The position numbers were made by a program, and so were the translations under genes. A stretch of DNA of 54,030 bases from Mediterranea sp. (in: CFB group bacteria) (lineage in GTDB: Bacteria > Bacteroidota > Bacteroidia > Bacteroidales > Bacteroidaceae), in contig JAITSN010000005.1 in NCBI GenBank assembly GCA_031287715.1, positions 1 through 54,030 of the forward strand. The letters run 5' to 3'. Positions 15,725 to 25,451 of the stretch are shown here, in pieces. The notes beneath the pieces are model-generated. The model made no database searches and was not told where the DNA came from. It saw nothing but the letters and a program-made list of their open reading frames with translations. Numbering within the stretch: the stretch's first letter is position 1; every line of letters starts with the position of its first letter.

Positions 15725-17044
15725 CTAAAGCCCGCTGAAATCCACGCCGTCAAACACCAGCGACGGGATGCGCCAGGACGATGACAAGCGCGGGTCGTTG
15801 CCTGTTTCGACCAGCGAAGCCCAGAGCGAAACCATATTGCCGGTGATGTTCATCTCCGATACCGGCACGGTCGGCTTGCCCTTCTCGATCAGGAAGCCTT
15901 CGATGCCGAAGGAGAAATCCCCCGTAGCGCTGCTACTGTTGCCGCCGTTGAATCCGATGACAAGAATGCCTTTGTCCACGCCGGCCACCAGCCCGTTCAG
16001 ATCCTTGCCGCCCGGCTGAAGCACCAGGAGGGAAGCCCCGCTGATCGTTGGCTCCACATCCATCTTCTTCGCGTTGTACGTGTCGATGTAATACGTCTTC
16101 AGTATGCCTTTGTCGAAGACGGAACGTCTTTCGGTGGCTACCCCTTCGCCGTCGAAGTAGCGCGCGCCCGACGATTGGGCCAGGTGAGGCTCGTCTGTCA
16201 GATTCAGCTTGTCGCTGCCCACCTTTTCGTTCAGCTTATCCAGCAGGAACGAGTTTTTCTGTTGCAGCGCCGCTCCGTCAATAGCGTTGATCAACGGGGA
16301 GACCAGACGTCCGGCATTTTCGGGGGCGACCACCATGGTATACTTGCCGGAGGCGACCTTCCTCTGCCCCAACTTGCGCAGGGTACGTTCCAGCGCCTTC
16401 TGCCCGATGCCTTGCTTGATCAGCTTGTCGTAGAAAATGGCCGAGTCGTACCAATAATCCGAAGGGCGCGCTTCACCCTCGCCCTTGATGCTTACGCTGG
16501 CCGAGAGGGAAAACCAGGAATGTTCCGTCTCCCCTTCAAAGCCATTGCTGGACAGGCGGTAGCTGAAGTCCGTCCCGTCGGAATAGCCCGATTCCACAGA
16601 GATGATCCGCGCATCCTTGCCCAGGATCTCATCGGCGGCAGCTGCTGCCAGCGCCACCTTTTCGTCCGGCTGGATGGCATCAAACCCCGGGTCAAGAAGT
16701 TGAAGGCCGGGCTTTCCTCCTTTATAATACCGGGACGGGTCGGGAAGCACGCGCGCTTCGTCTTTCGCCAAGTAGCGGGTGGAGTCTATTCCATTCTTGA
16801 TGAACGATTCCAGCTCCTTCCTGTCCAACCGGTTCGTAGAAAAGCCCCCGTAGCGCCCGTCCACATACAGCGACAGCGACAGCCCGTTCTGGGAGGCCTG
16901 TTGAAGTTCATCCATCTTGCCGTCACGCAGGCCGAACGACGTGTTGGAACCCGAGTATAAATTTATCCTTGCTGCCTGGCATCCGTTTTTCAGAGCATAG
17001 TCCATTGCCCATTGCGCCAGCTTTTTATTCTTATCCGATAGCAT
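15725..17044 (-). CDS. pmbA: TldE/PmbA-type subunit of the TldD/TldE protease
   Basis: The 439-residue protein belongs to the TldD/PmbA (U62) family but lacks the HExxxH zinc motif, as TldE/PmbA subunits do. Recognisable blocks are DGKMDELQQASQNGLSLSLY near residue 40 and the C-terminal glycine-rich GDFSFGIEGFLIEKGK. TldE pairs with TldD to form a ring protease that trims peptides such as modified antitoxins and microcins. The tldD-like gene lies 27 nt upstream on the same strand, supporting a heteromer. No signal peptide is visible here, whereas its partner has one. Confidence 0.88.
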   Translation of the reverse strand: MLSDKNKKLAQWAMDYALKNGCQAARINLYSGSNTSFGLRDGKMDELQQASQNGLSLSLYVDGRYGGFSTNRLDRKELESFIKNGIDSTRYLAKDEARVLPDPSRYYKGGKPGLQLLDPGFDAIQPDEKVALAAAAADEILGKDARIISVESGYSDGTDFSYRLSSNGFEGETEHSWFSLSASVSIKGEGEARPSDYWYDSAIFYDKLIKQGIGQKALERTLRKLGQRKVASGKYTMVVAPENAGRLVSPLINAIDGAALQQKNSFLLDKLNEKVGSDKLNLTDEPHLAQSSGARYFDGEGVATERRSVFDKGILKTYYIDTYNAKKMDVEPTISGASLLVLQPGGKDLNGLVAGVDKGILVIGFNGGNSSSATGDFSFGIEGFLIEKGKPTVPVSEMNITGNMVSLWASLVETGNDPRLSSSWRIPSLVFDGVDFSGL

Positions 17045-17071
17045 AAGCGTTATATTTAAAGTGTTAGTTTT

Positions 17072-18604
17072 CTACTCGCTCTCACCGCCCACGGTGAGTT
17101 TGCCGACCAGCGCCGAGGGCATGCCGCACGTCACGGGGCAAGACTGCCCGTTCTTCCCGCACGTCCACGAGCCGTTGTCGATCTTGTCGTTGTTGGCCAC
17201 CATGGTAATGTCGGCCAGCGCTTTCGGCCCGTTCCCGATGATGTTGATGTCCTTGATGGGCTGGGTGAGCTTGCCGTTTTCGATGAGGTAGCCGGACTTG
17301 ACAAAGAAGGTAAAGTCGCCCGCGCCGATTTGCACCTGCCCGTTGGTGAACTGATCTACAAACACGCCGTTCTTCACCGTAGCGATGATCTCTTCTTCCC
17401 TCATGTCGCCCGGCCCCATATACGTAGCGCGCATACGGGGGATGGGGATGAAGCGGAACGATTCGCGGCGGCCGTTGCCGGTAGATGGGAGGCCGTAGTG
17501 TTTGGCACTCACACGGTCGTGCAGGAAGCTGGTCAGGATGCCGTTCTTCACGATATAGGTCTTCTGCCCGTCGGTGCCGTCGTCGTCAATATTCACCGAG
17601 CCGCGGTTGAAAGGGATCGTGCCGTCGTCAACCACGCTGATGCGCTCGTTGCAAACCTTCTTGTTCAGCAGGTCGGAGAAGATGGAGATATTCTTGCGGT
17701 TGAAGTCGGCTTCAAAAGCATGGCCGATGGCCTCGTGCAGCAGGATACCCGACCCGCCGGAACCCATCACCACCGGCATCTCGCCCCCTTTGGGCTTTAT
17801 GGCCCTGAACAGGATGGCCGTTTTCTCTACCGATTCGCGCGCCAGCGTATCAATGATATCGTCGGTCAGAAACTCATAGCCCTGGCGATAGGCGCGCGAG
17901 GCCCCGAAGCTCTCCCGCTTCCCGTCTTCTTCCATCACGCACGAAGACCTCAGCATGGCCATCGGGCGGTAATCGTAGTAGAGCACGCCTTCGGAGTTGC
18001 AGAAAAGGATGTGCGACGTGCTGTCGTTCAACGAAGCGGTGACTTTCCGCACGCGCGCATCCAGCGCAAAGATCTTGTCGTTCAGCTTCTGCAGGTAAGG
18101 CATCTTGTCTTTCAGCAAGACCGTATCCCACGGCGTGGCCACCTGGTAGTAGTTTTTATCCACGCGTTTCTCCGTGAGGCTCACCGGCGCCGTCTTCCGG
18201 CTGCCCGAAGCAATGCGGGCGGCTGTGCGGGCGGCCTTCAACATTTCATCCAGCGTGACGTCTTCAACATAGGCATAGCCGGTCTGGTCGCCCGAAAGCA
18301 CCCGAACGCCCACACCGAAATCAATGCTGGCACCCGAACGATTCACCGTGCCGTCCTGTAGCGAGATGCTGTTGTCGATGGTGTGCTCGAAAAACAGATC
18401 GGCATAATCGCCGCCCTTCTCCAAGGCTGCGGCCAATACTTTTCCCAATTCCGGCTCAGTCACGCCAAAGTGCGCAAGTGCGGCAGAAACAGCCACCCGG
18501 TTGTTCCCGCCCAACGCACCGCTAATGGTTCCGCCCAACGACGGAGCGGCAAGCGAACCCAGCAAAGCCATCCCGCCTGTTCTTAAAAAATTACGTCTAT
18601 CCAT
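17072..18604 (-). CDS. tldD: TldD-type zinc protease with a Tat leader
   Basis: The 510-residue protein carries the TldD zinc motif HEAIGH (290-295). The C-terminal block (GDFTFFVKSGYLIENGKLTQP) is also typical. The N-terminus MDRRNFLRTGG followed by a hydrophobic, Ala/Gly-rich stretch is a twin-arginine signal, and the mature part is otherwise a full-length TldD. E. coli TldD is cytosolic, so export through Tat would place this protease in the periplasm. The leaderless TldE partner could be co-exported or act separately. A TATCTTTG -7 box lies about 46 nt before ATG 18604. Confidence 0.9.
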   Translation of the reverse strand: MDRRNFLRTGGMALLGSLAAPSLGGTISGALGGNNRVAVSAALAHFGVTEPELGKVLAAALEKGGDYADLFFEHTIDNSISLQDGTVNRSGASIDFGVGVRVLSGDQTGYAYVEDVTLDEMLKAARTAARIASGSRKTAPVSLTEKRVDKNYYQVATPWDTVLLKDKMPYLQKLNDKIFALDARVRKVTASLNDSTSHILFCNSEGVLYYDYRPMAMLRSSCVMEEDGKRESFGASRAYRQGYEFLTDDIIDTLARESVEKTAILFRAIKPKGGEMPVVMGSGGSGILLHEAIGHAFEADFNRKNISIFSDLLNKKVCNERISVVDDGTIPFNRGSVNIDDDGTDGQKTYIVKNGILTSFLHDRVSAKHYGLPSTGNGRRESFRFIPIPRMRATYMGPGDMREEEIIATVKNGVFVDQFTNGQVQIGAGDFTFFVKSGYLIENGKLTQPIKDINIIGNGPKALADITMVANNDKIDNGSWTCGKNGQSCPVTCGMPSALVGKLTVGGESE

Positions 18605-18649
18605 GATAATAACGATATTAATTTGATTTCATTTTCCCATCTCGTGCTA

Positions 18650-18657
18650 CAAAGATA
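18650..18657 (-). promoter_or_regulatory. -7 box for tldD-tldE
   Basis: The minus strand reads TATCTTTG, a full TAnnTTTG match, giving a leader of roughly 35-40 nt before the tldD start. Confidence 0.6.
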
Positions 18658-18840
18658 GGATTACGATCGACAATTAACAATGGTTTTATTGCAAGGCGAC
18701 GATGAATATGATCAGCATCGTCTTATTTTATGTAGTCTTGGTGTGGGTAAGCAGTCTGGCTTCCGTTTCAATTATAGTTGACAACTAAGCGCGTGTAGCC
18801 GGCTTCTCCGTCCGGTGTTTTTTAGAATGATAAAGAAAGG

Positions 18841-18937
18841 CATTGACTTGGTAGCTACCTTGACCATGTAAAGGTAGGCACCTTTAGGTGGTCAAGGTAG
18901 CTACCTTTACATGGTCAAGGTAGCTACCAAGTCAATG
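18841..18937. repeat. Perfect 37-bp inverted repeat with 23-nt spacer
   Basis: 18841-18877 is the exact reverse complement of 18901-18937. The arms contain the self-complementary decamer GGTAGCTACC, and the 17-mer TGGTCAAGGTAGCTACC occurs directly twice (18889-18905 and 18912-18928) plus once inverted in the left arm. It lies between the PgpH-homologue 3' end and tldD. No T-run adjoins the outer ends, so it is not a classic terminator. It may be a miniature mobile element, a structured RNA or a double hairpin site. The rest of 18605-19056 holds no gene. Confidence 0.9.
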
Positions 18938-19056
18938 CCTTTGTAACAGATTGACAAACAGGAAGATAGAGATTCTTTAATCTTAACATTGAAATCGAAT
19001 GAATTATGCCGTTTTGGAGAAAATCATTCGGTAAAAAAATTGGCGTCATTTGCTGT

Positions 19057-21129
19057 TTACAAGACCTTTCTTTTCCGTTTCTTCAGTTCCGGATAGCTGA
19101 TGCGGGTGTGGTAGCTTGTCATCAGTTTGTTCTTGAAGACGTCTTTTACCGTGGCGATGTCCCGGAATGTGATCGGGCAGCCTTTGAAGTAGCCTTCGGC
19201 GACCTGCACGTCGATGATCTTGTCCACAAGCCGGCTGATGCTCTCTTCGGTGTATTCGGGCAGGCTGCGCGACGCCGCTTCTACGGAATCGGCCATCATC
19301 AGGATGGCGGTTTCCTTGCTGAACGGGTTGGGGCCCGGGTAGGTAAACAATTCGTCGTCGGGTTCTTCGCCGGGATGTTCGTTTTTCCAGGAGATGTAGA
19401 AGTATTTTGTTTTCCCAAGGCCGTGGTGGGTGCTGATGAAGTCTTTTATGGCTTGCGGCAAATTGTTTTTGTCGGCAAGTTTAAGTCCGTTCCGCACGTG
19501 GTCGATAACGATCTGGGCGCTTTCTTCGTGGCTTAGCGTTTTGTGCGGGTTTATCCCTCCCAACTGGTTTTCGGTGAAGAAAGCCGGGTTTTCCATCTTC
19601 CCGATGTCGTGGTATAAGGCTCCGGTACGGACGAGCTGGGATTTGGCCCCGATGTGTATGGCCGCTTCGGCGGCGAGGTTGGCTACCTGCATGGAATGTT
19701 GGAAGGTGCCGGGTGCAGTCTCCGACAACCGGCGAAGCAGGGGATTGTTGATGTTCGACAGCTCGACCAGTGTGACGTTGGACGTGAACCCGAAGGTTTT
19801 TTCCAACAGGAACAGCAGCGGATAGGTGAACAGCAGCAGGATGCCGTTGACGGCAAAGTATCTGTACATGCTCAGGTTGAGCTTGCTCATATCGTTCTCG
19901 ATGATCAGTTCGTACGATAGGTATACGATGGTATAGGTCAGCAGCACCAGAAGGGCCGTGCGGAACAGCTGCGAGCGCTGCGACAGCTCGCGCAGGCTGA
20001 ATATGGCCACTAATCCTGCCGGAATTTGCAGGATGATAAATTCGTAGGGGAAGCGCAGGATGACCGAACAGGCCAGGATGGTCACCGTGTGGGCCAGGAA
20101 TGCCGTGCGGGAATCGAGGAAGATGCGGATGATGATGGGCAGCATGGCGTAGGGAATGAAGTAGACGTTGAAGATGTTGCTGCTGACCATCAGTGCCGTA
20201 ATGAGGCAGTAGAGTATGATCAGGGTGAAGAGCAACAACATGCTTCGGATGTGGCCGAAGTAGTCGCGGAACAAGTGCAGGTAGAGCATCAGGCAGAGAA
20301 TGAATACGCCGATGAAGCCGATCTGCCCGATGAGAACGAGGCTTTTCTGGATATTGGATTCGCTTCGCTTGACGGACTCTTTGCGGAGTGATTCGAGGAT
20401 ACGGAAGGTCTGCGCATCGATGATCTCCCCGCGGTCTACAATCTTTTGCCCGCTCTGAACTATGCCGGTGGCGTAGGAATAGTTGCCGATCAGGTCGGCT
20501 TTAGCCATTTCGCTGCGCGCCCCGTCGTAGGTCAAGTTCGGATTGATGTATTCGTTCAGCGAGCATTGCCGGAGGATTTCCCTTTTATAGGCCGGGTTGG
20601 ACGAGAGGATGTATTCGTAGGCTTCTTTGCTGATAAATAGTCCGTCGGTGACGCGGGAGTTGCCTTCTTTATCGTCAACAACCATGATAGACTTTGTGCT
20701 ATCCCGGCTCAGCCTGTTCAGGTCTTCTATGGAAACAATCCCCGACCGGTAGATGTCCCGCAAAGTCTGTTCAATATAACGGATATAATCGGCAGACGGG
20801 AGGATTTCATGGAGGGAAGCATTGTAGTTGTTTCTGAGCCGGGCGATGCTTTCTTTTTCTACGCGGTTGTTCAGCGTATAGTAGGGCTGGAAACTATAGA
20901 GAATACTGTCTTGCTCTTTTTTGACGGTGGCGCCGTCTTTGTAGATGGGAAAATCGAATGTGGCTATCAGCTGCCCGTATTTCCAGGGCTTGTTGATGCT
21001 GAATTGATAGTTGAATTTACCGCCGCGCGGCAGGAAATAGACGATCAGAGATACGATGGCGACGAACGTGAGCACCTTTATTATCGTTTTCCTGTAAGGC
21101 AGGTCTTTTCTTATTTTAAAACGTGACAT
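19057..21129 (-). CDS. 7TM-HD phosphodiesterase, PgpH-like
   Basis: The 690-residue protein has an N-terminal membrane anchor (about 16-33) and an extracytoplasmic 7TMR-HDED-type region (about 40-255). A seven-helix membrane block spans about 262-448, followed by a cytosolic HD domain with FQHSM (476-480), HD at 507-508 (LYHDIGK), a second His pair in STHHG (567-570) and a metal-binding MMADSVEAASRS. PgpH enzymes hydrolyse the second messenger cyclic di-AMP to pApA. The domain order and motifs are complete, so it should be active. It is transcribed away from gltX, from which it is separated by a short divergent region. Confidence 0.9.
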   Translation of the reverse strand: MSRFKIRKDLPYRKTIIKVLTFVAIVSLIVYFLPRGGKFNYQFSINKPWKYGQLIATFDFPIYKDGATVKKEQDSILYSFQPYYTLNNRVEKESIARLRNNYNASLHEILPSADYIRYIEQTLRDIYRSGIVSIEDLNRLSRDSTKSIMVVDDKEGNSRVTDGLFISKEAYEYILSSNPAYKREILRQCSLNEYINPNLTYDGARSEMAKADLIGNYSYATGIVQSGQKIVDRGEIIDAQTFRILESLRKESVKRSESNIQKSLVLIGQIGFIGVFILCLMLYLHLFRDYFGHIRSMLLLFTLIILYCLITALMVSSNIFNVYFIPYAMLPIIIRIFLDSRTAFLAHTVTILACSVILRFPYEFIILQIPAGLVAIFSLRELSQRSQLFRTALLVLLTYTIVYLSYELIIENDMSKLNLSMYRYFAVNGILLLFTYPLLFLLEKTFGFTSNVTLVELSNINNPLLRRLSETAPGTFQHSMQVANLAAEAAIHIGAKSQLVRTGALYHDIGKMENPAFFTENQLGGINPHKTLSHEESAQIVIDHVRNGLKLADKNNLPQAIKDFISTHHGLGKTKYFYISWKNEHPGEEPDDELFTYPGPNPFSKETAILMMADSVEAASRSLPEYTEESISRLVDKIIDVQVAEGYFKGCPITFRDIATVKDVFKNKLMTSYHTRISYPELKKRKRKVL

Positions 21130-21188
21130 ACGGTTCTGTATTTTCCCCGAAAAGTACGGAAAATAATAATAGCATCGGGGAAAAAGGT

Positions 21189-21196
21189 TAATTTTG
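21189..21196 (+). promoter_or_regulatory. -7 box for gltX-waaA
   Basis: TAATTTTG matches TAnnTTTG. Because an upstream in-frame ATG at 21194 would lie inside this box, it cannot be the gltX start. This favours ATG 21239, or ATG 21227. Confidence 0.6.
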
Positions 21197-21238
21197 CGCG
21201 ATTTACCTGCATTATCTCATATTTATATGTCTTATTTT

Positions 21239-22756
21239 ATGTCTGAAAAGAAAGTAAGGGTTCGCTTCGCTCCAAGTCCTACGGGAGCACTGCATATCGG
21301 TGGGGTCCGCACCGCTTTGTACAACTTTTTGTTTGCACGGCGGCACGGCGGCCGGCTCATCCTCCGGATTGAAGATACCGACTCCCGTCGCTTTGTGCCG
21401 GGGGCTGAAGAATATATTCTGGAATCATTCAAATGGCTGGGGATCACCTTTGACGAAGGGGTAAGTTTCGGCGGAGACCACGGCCCATACCGGCAGTCGG
21501 AGAGACGGGACATCTACACAACCTACGTACAGGCCTTGTTGGACAACGGCAAGGCATACATCGCCTTCGACACACCGGAAGAGCTGGAAGCCAAACGCAA
21601 CGAAACGGCAAACTTCCAGTACGACGCATCGACCCGTATGCAGATGCGCAACTCGCTGACCCTGCCCGCAGAAGAAGTAAACAGGCTGATAGCCGAAGGG
21701 AAACAGTATGTTGTCCGTTTCAAGATAGACGCCGGTGAAGATATACACGTGGGCGACCTTGTTCGCGGGGATGTGGTGGTAAACTCTTCCGTGCTGGACG
21801 ACAAGGTACTGTTTAAATCAGTCGACGGATTGCCCACCTATCACCTGGCAAATATTGTAGACGACCACCTGATGGAAATAACCCATGTGATCCGCGGCGA
21901 AGAATGGCTGCCTTCCGCCCCGCTGCACGTGCTGCTGTATCGTGCTTTGGGCTGGGAAGATACGATGCCGGCATTTGCTCATCTGCCGCTACTGCTGAAG
22001 CCGGACGGCAACGGCAAACTAAGCAAACGCGACGGCGACCGGCTGGGCTTCCCCGTATTCCCGCTGCAATGGAAAGATCCCCAAACGGGCGAAGCGTCTT
22101 CCGGATACCGCGAATCCGGCTATCTGCCCGAAGCGGTATTGAACTTTCTGGCCTTGCTGGGATGGAATCCGGGCCACGACAGGGAGATCATGTCCATGGA
22201 CGAAATGATTGAATCGTTCGACCTTGCCCGTTGCAGCAAGTCGGGAGCCAAGTTCGACTACGCAAAAGGAATATGGTTCAACCACCAATACATCCAGGCA
22301 AAGCCGGACGGCGAAATAGCCGGGATGTTCTTGCGCATCCTCGAAGAAGAGGGAGTAACGGCGGCGCCGGACAAGGTGATAACCGTGGTTGGACTGACCA
22401 AAGAACGGGTCGATTTTGTGAAAGAACTGTGGGACGCTGCGCGCTTTTTCTTCGTTGCCCCAACCGCATACGATGAGAAAACAGTGAAGAAACGCTGGAA
22501 AGAAGATTCGGCCAAGCACATGCTGGAACTGGCCGATGTGCTGGACGGCATACCCGGCTTCACCTCCGGGGAACAGGAAAGCGCAGTGATGGATTGGATA
22601 GCCGCCGAAGGATACGGCGCCGGAGGTATCCTGAACGCTTTCCGCCTGGCTTTGGTAGGCGAAGCAAAAGGCCCGCACCTGTTCGACATATCTTGGGTAT
22701 TGGGTAAAGACGAAACACTGGCTCGCATCAAACGCGCCGTAGAAACACTCCGGTAA
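21239..22756 (+). CDS. gltX: Glutamyl-tRNA synthetase
   Basis: The protein is about 505 residues from ATG 21239 ([16 protein letters not shown]). It attaches glutamate to tRNA-Glu. The class I signatures are present: the HIGH-type site reads ALHIGG, and the KMSKS-type loop reads KLSKRDGDR after the LLLKPDGNG lead-in. The N-terminal RFAPSPTG is diagnostic for Glu/GlnRS. The upstream promoter box overlaps the more distal ATG 21194, so the shorter form is chosen; ATG 21227 is also possible. waaA follows after 2 nt, so the two are co-transcribed. Confidence 0.95.
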   Translation: MSEKKVRVRFAPSPTGALHIGGVRTALYNFLFARRHGGRLILRIEDTDSRRFVPGAEEYILESFKWLGITFDEGVSFGGDHGPYRQSERRDIYTTYVQALLDNGKAYIAFDTPEELEAKRNETANFQYDASTRMQMRNSLTLPAEEVNRLIAEGKQYVVRFKIDAGEDIHVGDLVRGDVVVNSSVLDDKVLFKSVDGLPTYHLANIVDDHLMEITHVIRGEEWLPSAPLHVLLYRALGWEDTMPAFAHLPLLLKPDGNGKLSKRDGDRLGFPVFPLQWKDPQTGEASSGYRESGYLPEAVLNFLALLGWNPGHDREIMSMDEMIESFDLARCSKSGAKFDYAKGIWFNHQYIQAKPDGEIAGMFLRILEEEGVTAAPDKVITVVGLTKERVDFVKELWDAARFFFVAPTAYDEKTVKKRWKEDSAKHMLELADVLDGIPGFTSGEQESAVMDWIAAEGYGAGGILNAFRLALVGEAKGPHLFDISWVLGKDETLARIKRAVETLR

Positions 22757-22758
22757 TA

Positions 22759-23991
22759 ATGATAGGAGATTTTTTATACAACATAGGAATCAGCCTATAT
22801 GATTTTGGGGTGCACGCGATGACGCCTTTCAGTCGCAAGCCCCGCAAGATGATAAAAGGGCATTGGGTAGTCTATCGCCTGATTCGCCAGCAGCGGGAAA
22901 AAAAGGCAAACTACATCTGGTTCCATGCCGCATCATTGGGAGAATTCGAACAGGGCCGCCCCCTGATGGAACGCATCAGAGCGAAATATCCGGAATACAA
23001 AATATTGCTGACGTTCTTCTCGCCATCGGGCTATGAAGTTCGGAAAAACTATCGCGGAGCGGACATCATCTGCTACCTGCCTTTCGATAAGCCCCGCAAC
23101 GTAAAGAAATTCCTCGATCTGGCGCAGCCTTGCATGGCCTTCTTCATCAAATACGAGTTCTGGAAAAACTATATCGACGAGCTGAACAAACGCCACATAC
23201 CGGTGTACAGCGTATCTTCCGTTTTCCGCAAAGACCAGGTGTTTTTCAAGTGGTATGGCGGCCGGTACCGCAACGTACTGAAAGATTTCGACCATCTGTT
23301 TGTGCAGAACGAAGCGTCCAAACGTTTCCTGGCGAAAATAGACGTAAACAAGGTAACCGTAGTGGGCGACACCCGTTTCGACCGCGTGCTGGAGATTTGC
23401 AAGGAAGCCAAGGAACTGCCTGTGGTCGAAAAGTTCAAGGGAAATTCGTTCACGTTGGTTGCCGGAAGCTCGTGGCCGCCGGACGAAGACCTGCTCATTG
23501 AATACTTCAATACACATCCGGAAATGAAACTGATCATCGCCCCGCACGTGATTGACGAAAATCACTTGGTGGAAATCATAGACAAGCTAAAACGCCCTTA
23601 CCTGCGTTATAGCAAGGCGAACGAAGAGAAAACCATAAACGCCGACTGCCTCATTATGGATTGCTTCGGCTTGCTGTCGTCCGTTTACCGCTATGGCGAA
23701 ATCGCCTATATCGGAGGCGGATTCGGAGCCGGCATCCACAATACGCTCGAAGCTGCCGTTTATGGAATACCGGTAGTCTTCGGCCCCAAGTACCAGAAAT
23801 TCATGGAAGCCATCCGGATGATCGAAACCAAAGGCGCATTCTCTATCAAGAACTACGAAGAACTGAGCGAATTGTTCGACAAAATTATGTTCGACAACAA
23901 ATTTCTGCGCAAAGCGGGCGCCCTTGCCGGCTATTACGTAACAAGCAATGCCGGAGCAACGGATAAAGTGCTGGGCAAAATCAATCTGTAA
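22759..23991 (+). CDS. waaA: 3-deoxy-D-manno-octulosonate (Kdo) transferase
   Basis: The 410-residue protein has a short N-terminal anchor (MIGDFLYNIGISLYDF). The N-terminal GT30 domain carries the FHAASLGEFEQGRP motif, in which the Glu is the family's catalytic base region. The C-terminal half is a GT-B domain (VAGSSWPPDEDLL, then GGGFGAGIHNTLEAAVYG). The enzyme adds Kdo to the lipid A precursor at the inner membrane, so the organism makes lipopolysaccharide. The gltX-waaA pairing with a 2-nt gap is a single transcription unit. Confidence 0.93.
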   Translation: MIGDFLYNIGISLYDFGVHAMTPFSRKPRKMIKGHWVVYRLIRQQREKKANYIWFHAASLGEFEQGRPLMERIRAKYPEYKILLTFFSPSGYEVRKNYRGADIICYLPFDKPRNVKKFLDLAQPCMAFFIKYEFWKNYIDELNKRHIPVYSVSSVFRKDQVFFKWYGGRYRNVLKDFDHLFVQNEASKRFLAKIDVNKVTVVGDTRFDRVLEICKEAKELPVVEKFKGNSFTLVAGSSWPPDEDLLIEYFNTHPEMKLIIAPHVIDENHLVEIIDKLKRPYLRYSKANEEKTINADCLIMDCFGLLSSVYRYGEIAYIGGGFGAGIHNTLEAAVYGIPVVFGPKYQKFMEAIRMIETKGAFSIKNYEELSELFDKIMFDNKFLRKAGALAGYYVTSNAGATDKVLGKINL

Positions 23992-24007
23992 GCACGCCGC
24001 TTCTTTT

Positions 24008-24061
24008 AAAAAACAATCCCATTTACCGTTTGCTGTTTAAAGTACGAAACGGTAAATGGGA
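24008..24061 (-). terminator. Terminator for the lysS-gpsA-pgi operon
   Basis: Perfect 15-bp arms (24017-24031 and 24047-24061) enclose a 15-nt loop. Read leftward, the hairpin is followed by six T. It lies in the convergent gap after pgi, and may also help end waaA transcription. Confidence 0.75.
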
Positions 24062-24092
24062 AGGGGAAGTAGGATGAGGCCGGCGCTGAATA

Positions 24093-25430
24093 CTACAGTT
24101 TGGATTGGATTGCTTTTGATTCTTCTTCGTACCCCGGTTTGTTCAGCAGTGCAAACATATTCTTTTTATAGGCTTCCACGCCCGGTTGGTCGAATGGGTT
24201 CACACCAAGGATGTAGCCGCTGATGCCGCAGCCAATCTCGAAGAAGTAAAGGATTTGACCGATGTTATATTCGTTCAGCGCGGGAATCACGATACGGATA
24301 TTGGGTACGCCGCCGTCAATGTGTGCGATCTGCGTACCGAGTTCGGCCATTTTGTTGACTTCGTCTACCCGTTTGCCTGCCAGAAAGTTTAAGCCGTCCA
24401 GATTGGCTTCGTCGGAAGGAACGGAAAGTGTATGGTTGGTTTTCTCTACCGAGATGACGGTTTCAAAAATGGTGCGTTCGCCTTCCTGGATCCATTGTCC
24501 CATAGAATGCAGGTCGGTAGAAAAGTCTACAGCGGCCGGGAAAATGCCTTTGTTTTCTTTTCCTTCCGATTCTCCGTAAAGCTGCTTCCACCATTCGCTA
24601 ACGTAGTGCAGCTTCGGGTTGTAGTTCACCAGGATTTCAATCTTTCTGCCGTTCTTGTATAGCTCGTTACGGGCTGCGGCATAGATGGCCGCCGGATTAC
24701 GGGCGAAAGGTACGTTTACTCCACAGGCTTCCTCCATGTCGGTAGCGCCGGCTACGAGTTTTTCAATATCAAATCCTGCAACTGCGATAGGCAGCAGGCC
24801 TACGGGGGTCAGAACAGAGAAGCGCCCGCCGACATTGTCGGGGATGATAAAGGATTTGTATCCTTCATTGTCGGCGGTGATGCGTGCAGCTCCTTTTTTC
24901 GCGTCGGTAATGGCTACGATTACTTTCTTAGCCATTTCCTTGCCTCTTTGGTCTTCACATTGTTTTTTCAACAGGCGGAATGCAAGGGCGGTCTCGGTGG
25001 TTGTTCCCGATTTTGAAATATTGATGACGCCGAACTTCTTGTTTTTCAAGTACTCGGTCAGCTCGTACAAATAATCTTCTCCGATGTTATGTCCGGCATA
25101 AACAATAGCCGGATTCTTTTTGTCCTCTTGCAGCCGGGTAAAGCTGTTTGATAAGGCTTCAATGACGGCACGCGCTCCCAAATAGCTTCCTCCGATACCG
25201 GCAATGACAACCACTTCGCAGTTCTCTCTCAGGATGTGGGCTGTTGCCTCAATGTCGGCGAGGAATGTTGTGGTGATCGAAGAAGGGAGGTGCAGCCATC
25301 CCAGGAAGTCGTTTCCTTTTCCTGTGCCGTTCTCCAATGCTTCTCTTGCTGTTTTGGCCTGCGTTTCATATGCGTTTATTGCTTTTTCGGATATGAATCC
25401 GAACGTTTTTTCGATGTTTAGAGTAATCAT
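24093..25430 (-). CDS. pgi: Glucose-6-phosphate isomerase
   Basis: The 445-residue protein interconverts glucose-6-phosphate and fructose-6-phosphate in the cytosol. PGI signatures include [18 protein letters not shown] near residue 75, the sugar-phosphate site [10 protein letters not shown], and [16 protein letters not shown]. The length fits the short bacterial class of about 450 residues. It is the last gene of the lysS-gpsA-pgi unit, 21 nt after gpsA, and ends before a strong terminator. Confidence 0.95.
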   Translation of the reverse strand: MITLNIEKTFGFISEKAINAYETQAKTAREALENGTGKGNDFLGWLHLPSSITTTFLADIEATAHILRENCEVVVIAGIGGSYLGARAVIEALSNSFTRLQEDKKNPAIVYAGHNIGEDYLYELTEYLKNKKFGVINISKSGTTTETALAFRLLKKQCEDQRGKEMAKKVIVAITDAKKGAARITADNEGYKSFIIPDNVGGRFSVLTPVGLLPIAVAGFDIEKLVAGATDMEEACGVNVPFARNPAAIYAAARNELYKNGRKIEILVNYNPKLHYVSEWWKQLYGESEGKENKGIFPAAVDFSTDLHSMGQWIQEGERTIFETVISVEKTNHTLSVPSDEANLDGLNFLAGKRVDEVNKMAELGTQIAHIDGGVPNIRIVIPALNEYNIGQILYFFEIGCGISGYILGVNPFDQPGVEAYKKNMFALLNKPGYEEESKAIQSKL

Positions 25431-25451
25431 ATTGGTTGGTTTTGGTGATTT

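Noticed and set aside
17330..18361. 343-codon plus-strand frame opposite tldD
   Set aside because: It is a shadow of the zinc-protease gene; the composition mirrors its codons and no motif is visible.
21194..21238. 15-codon N-terminal extension of GltX
   Set aside because: Its ATG lies inside the -7 promoter box, and the synthetase homology starts at about ATG 21239.
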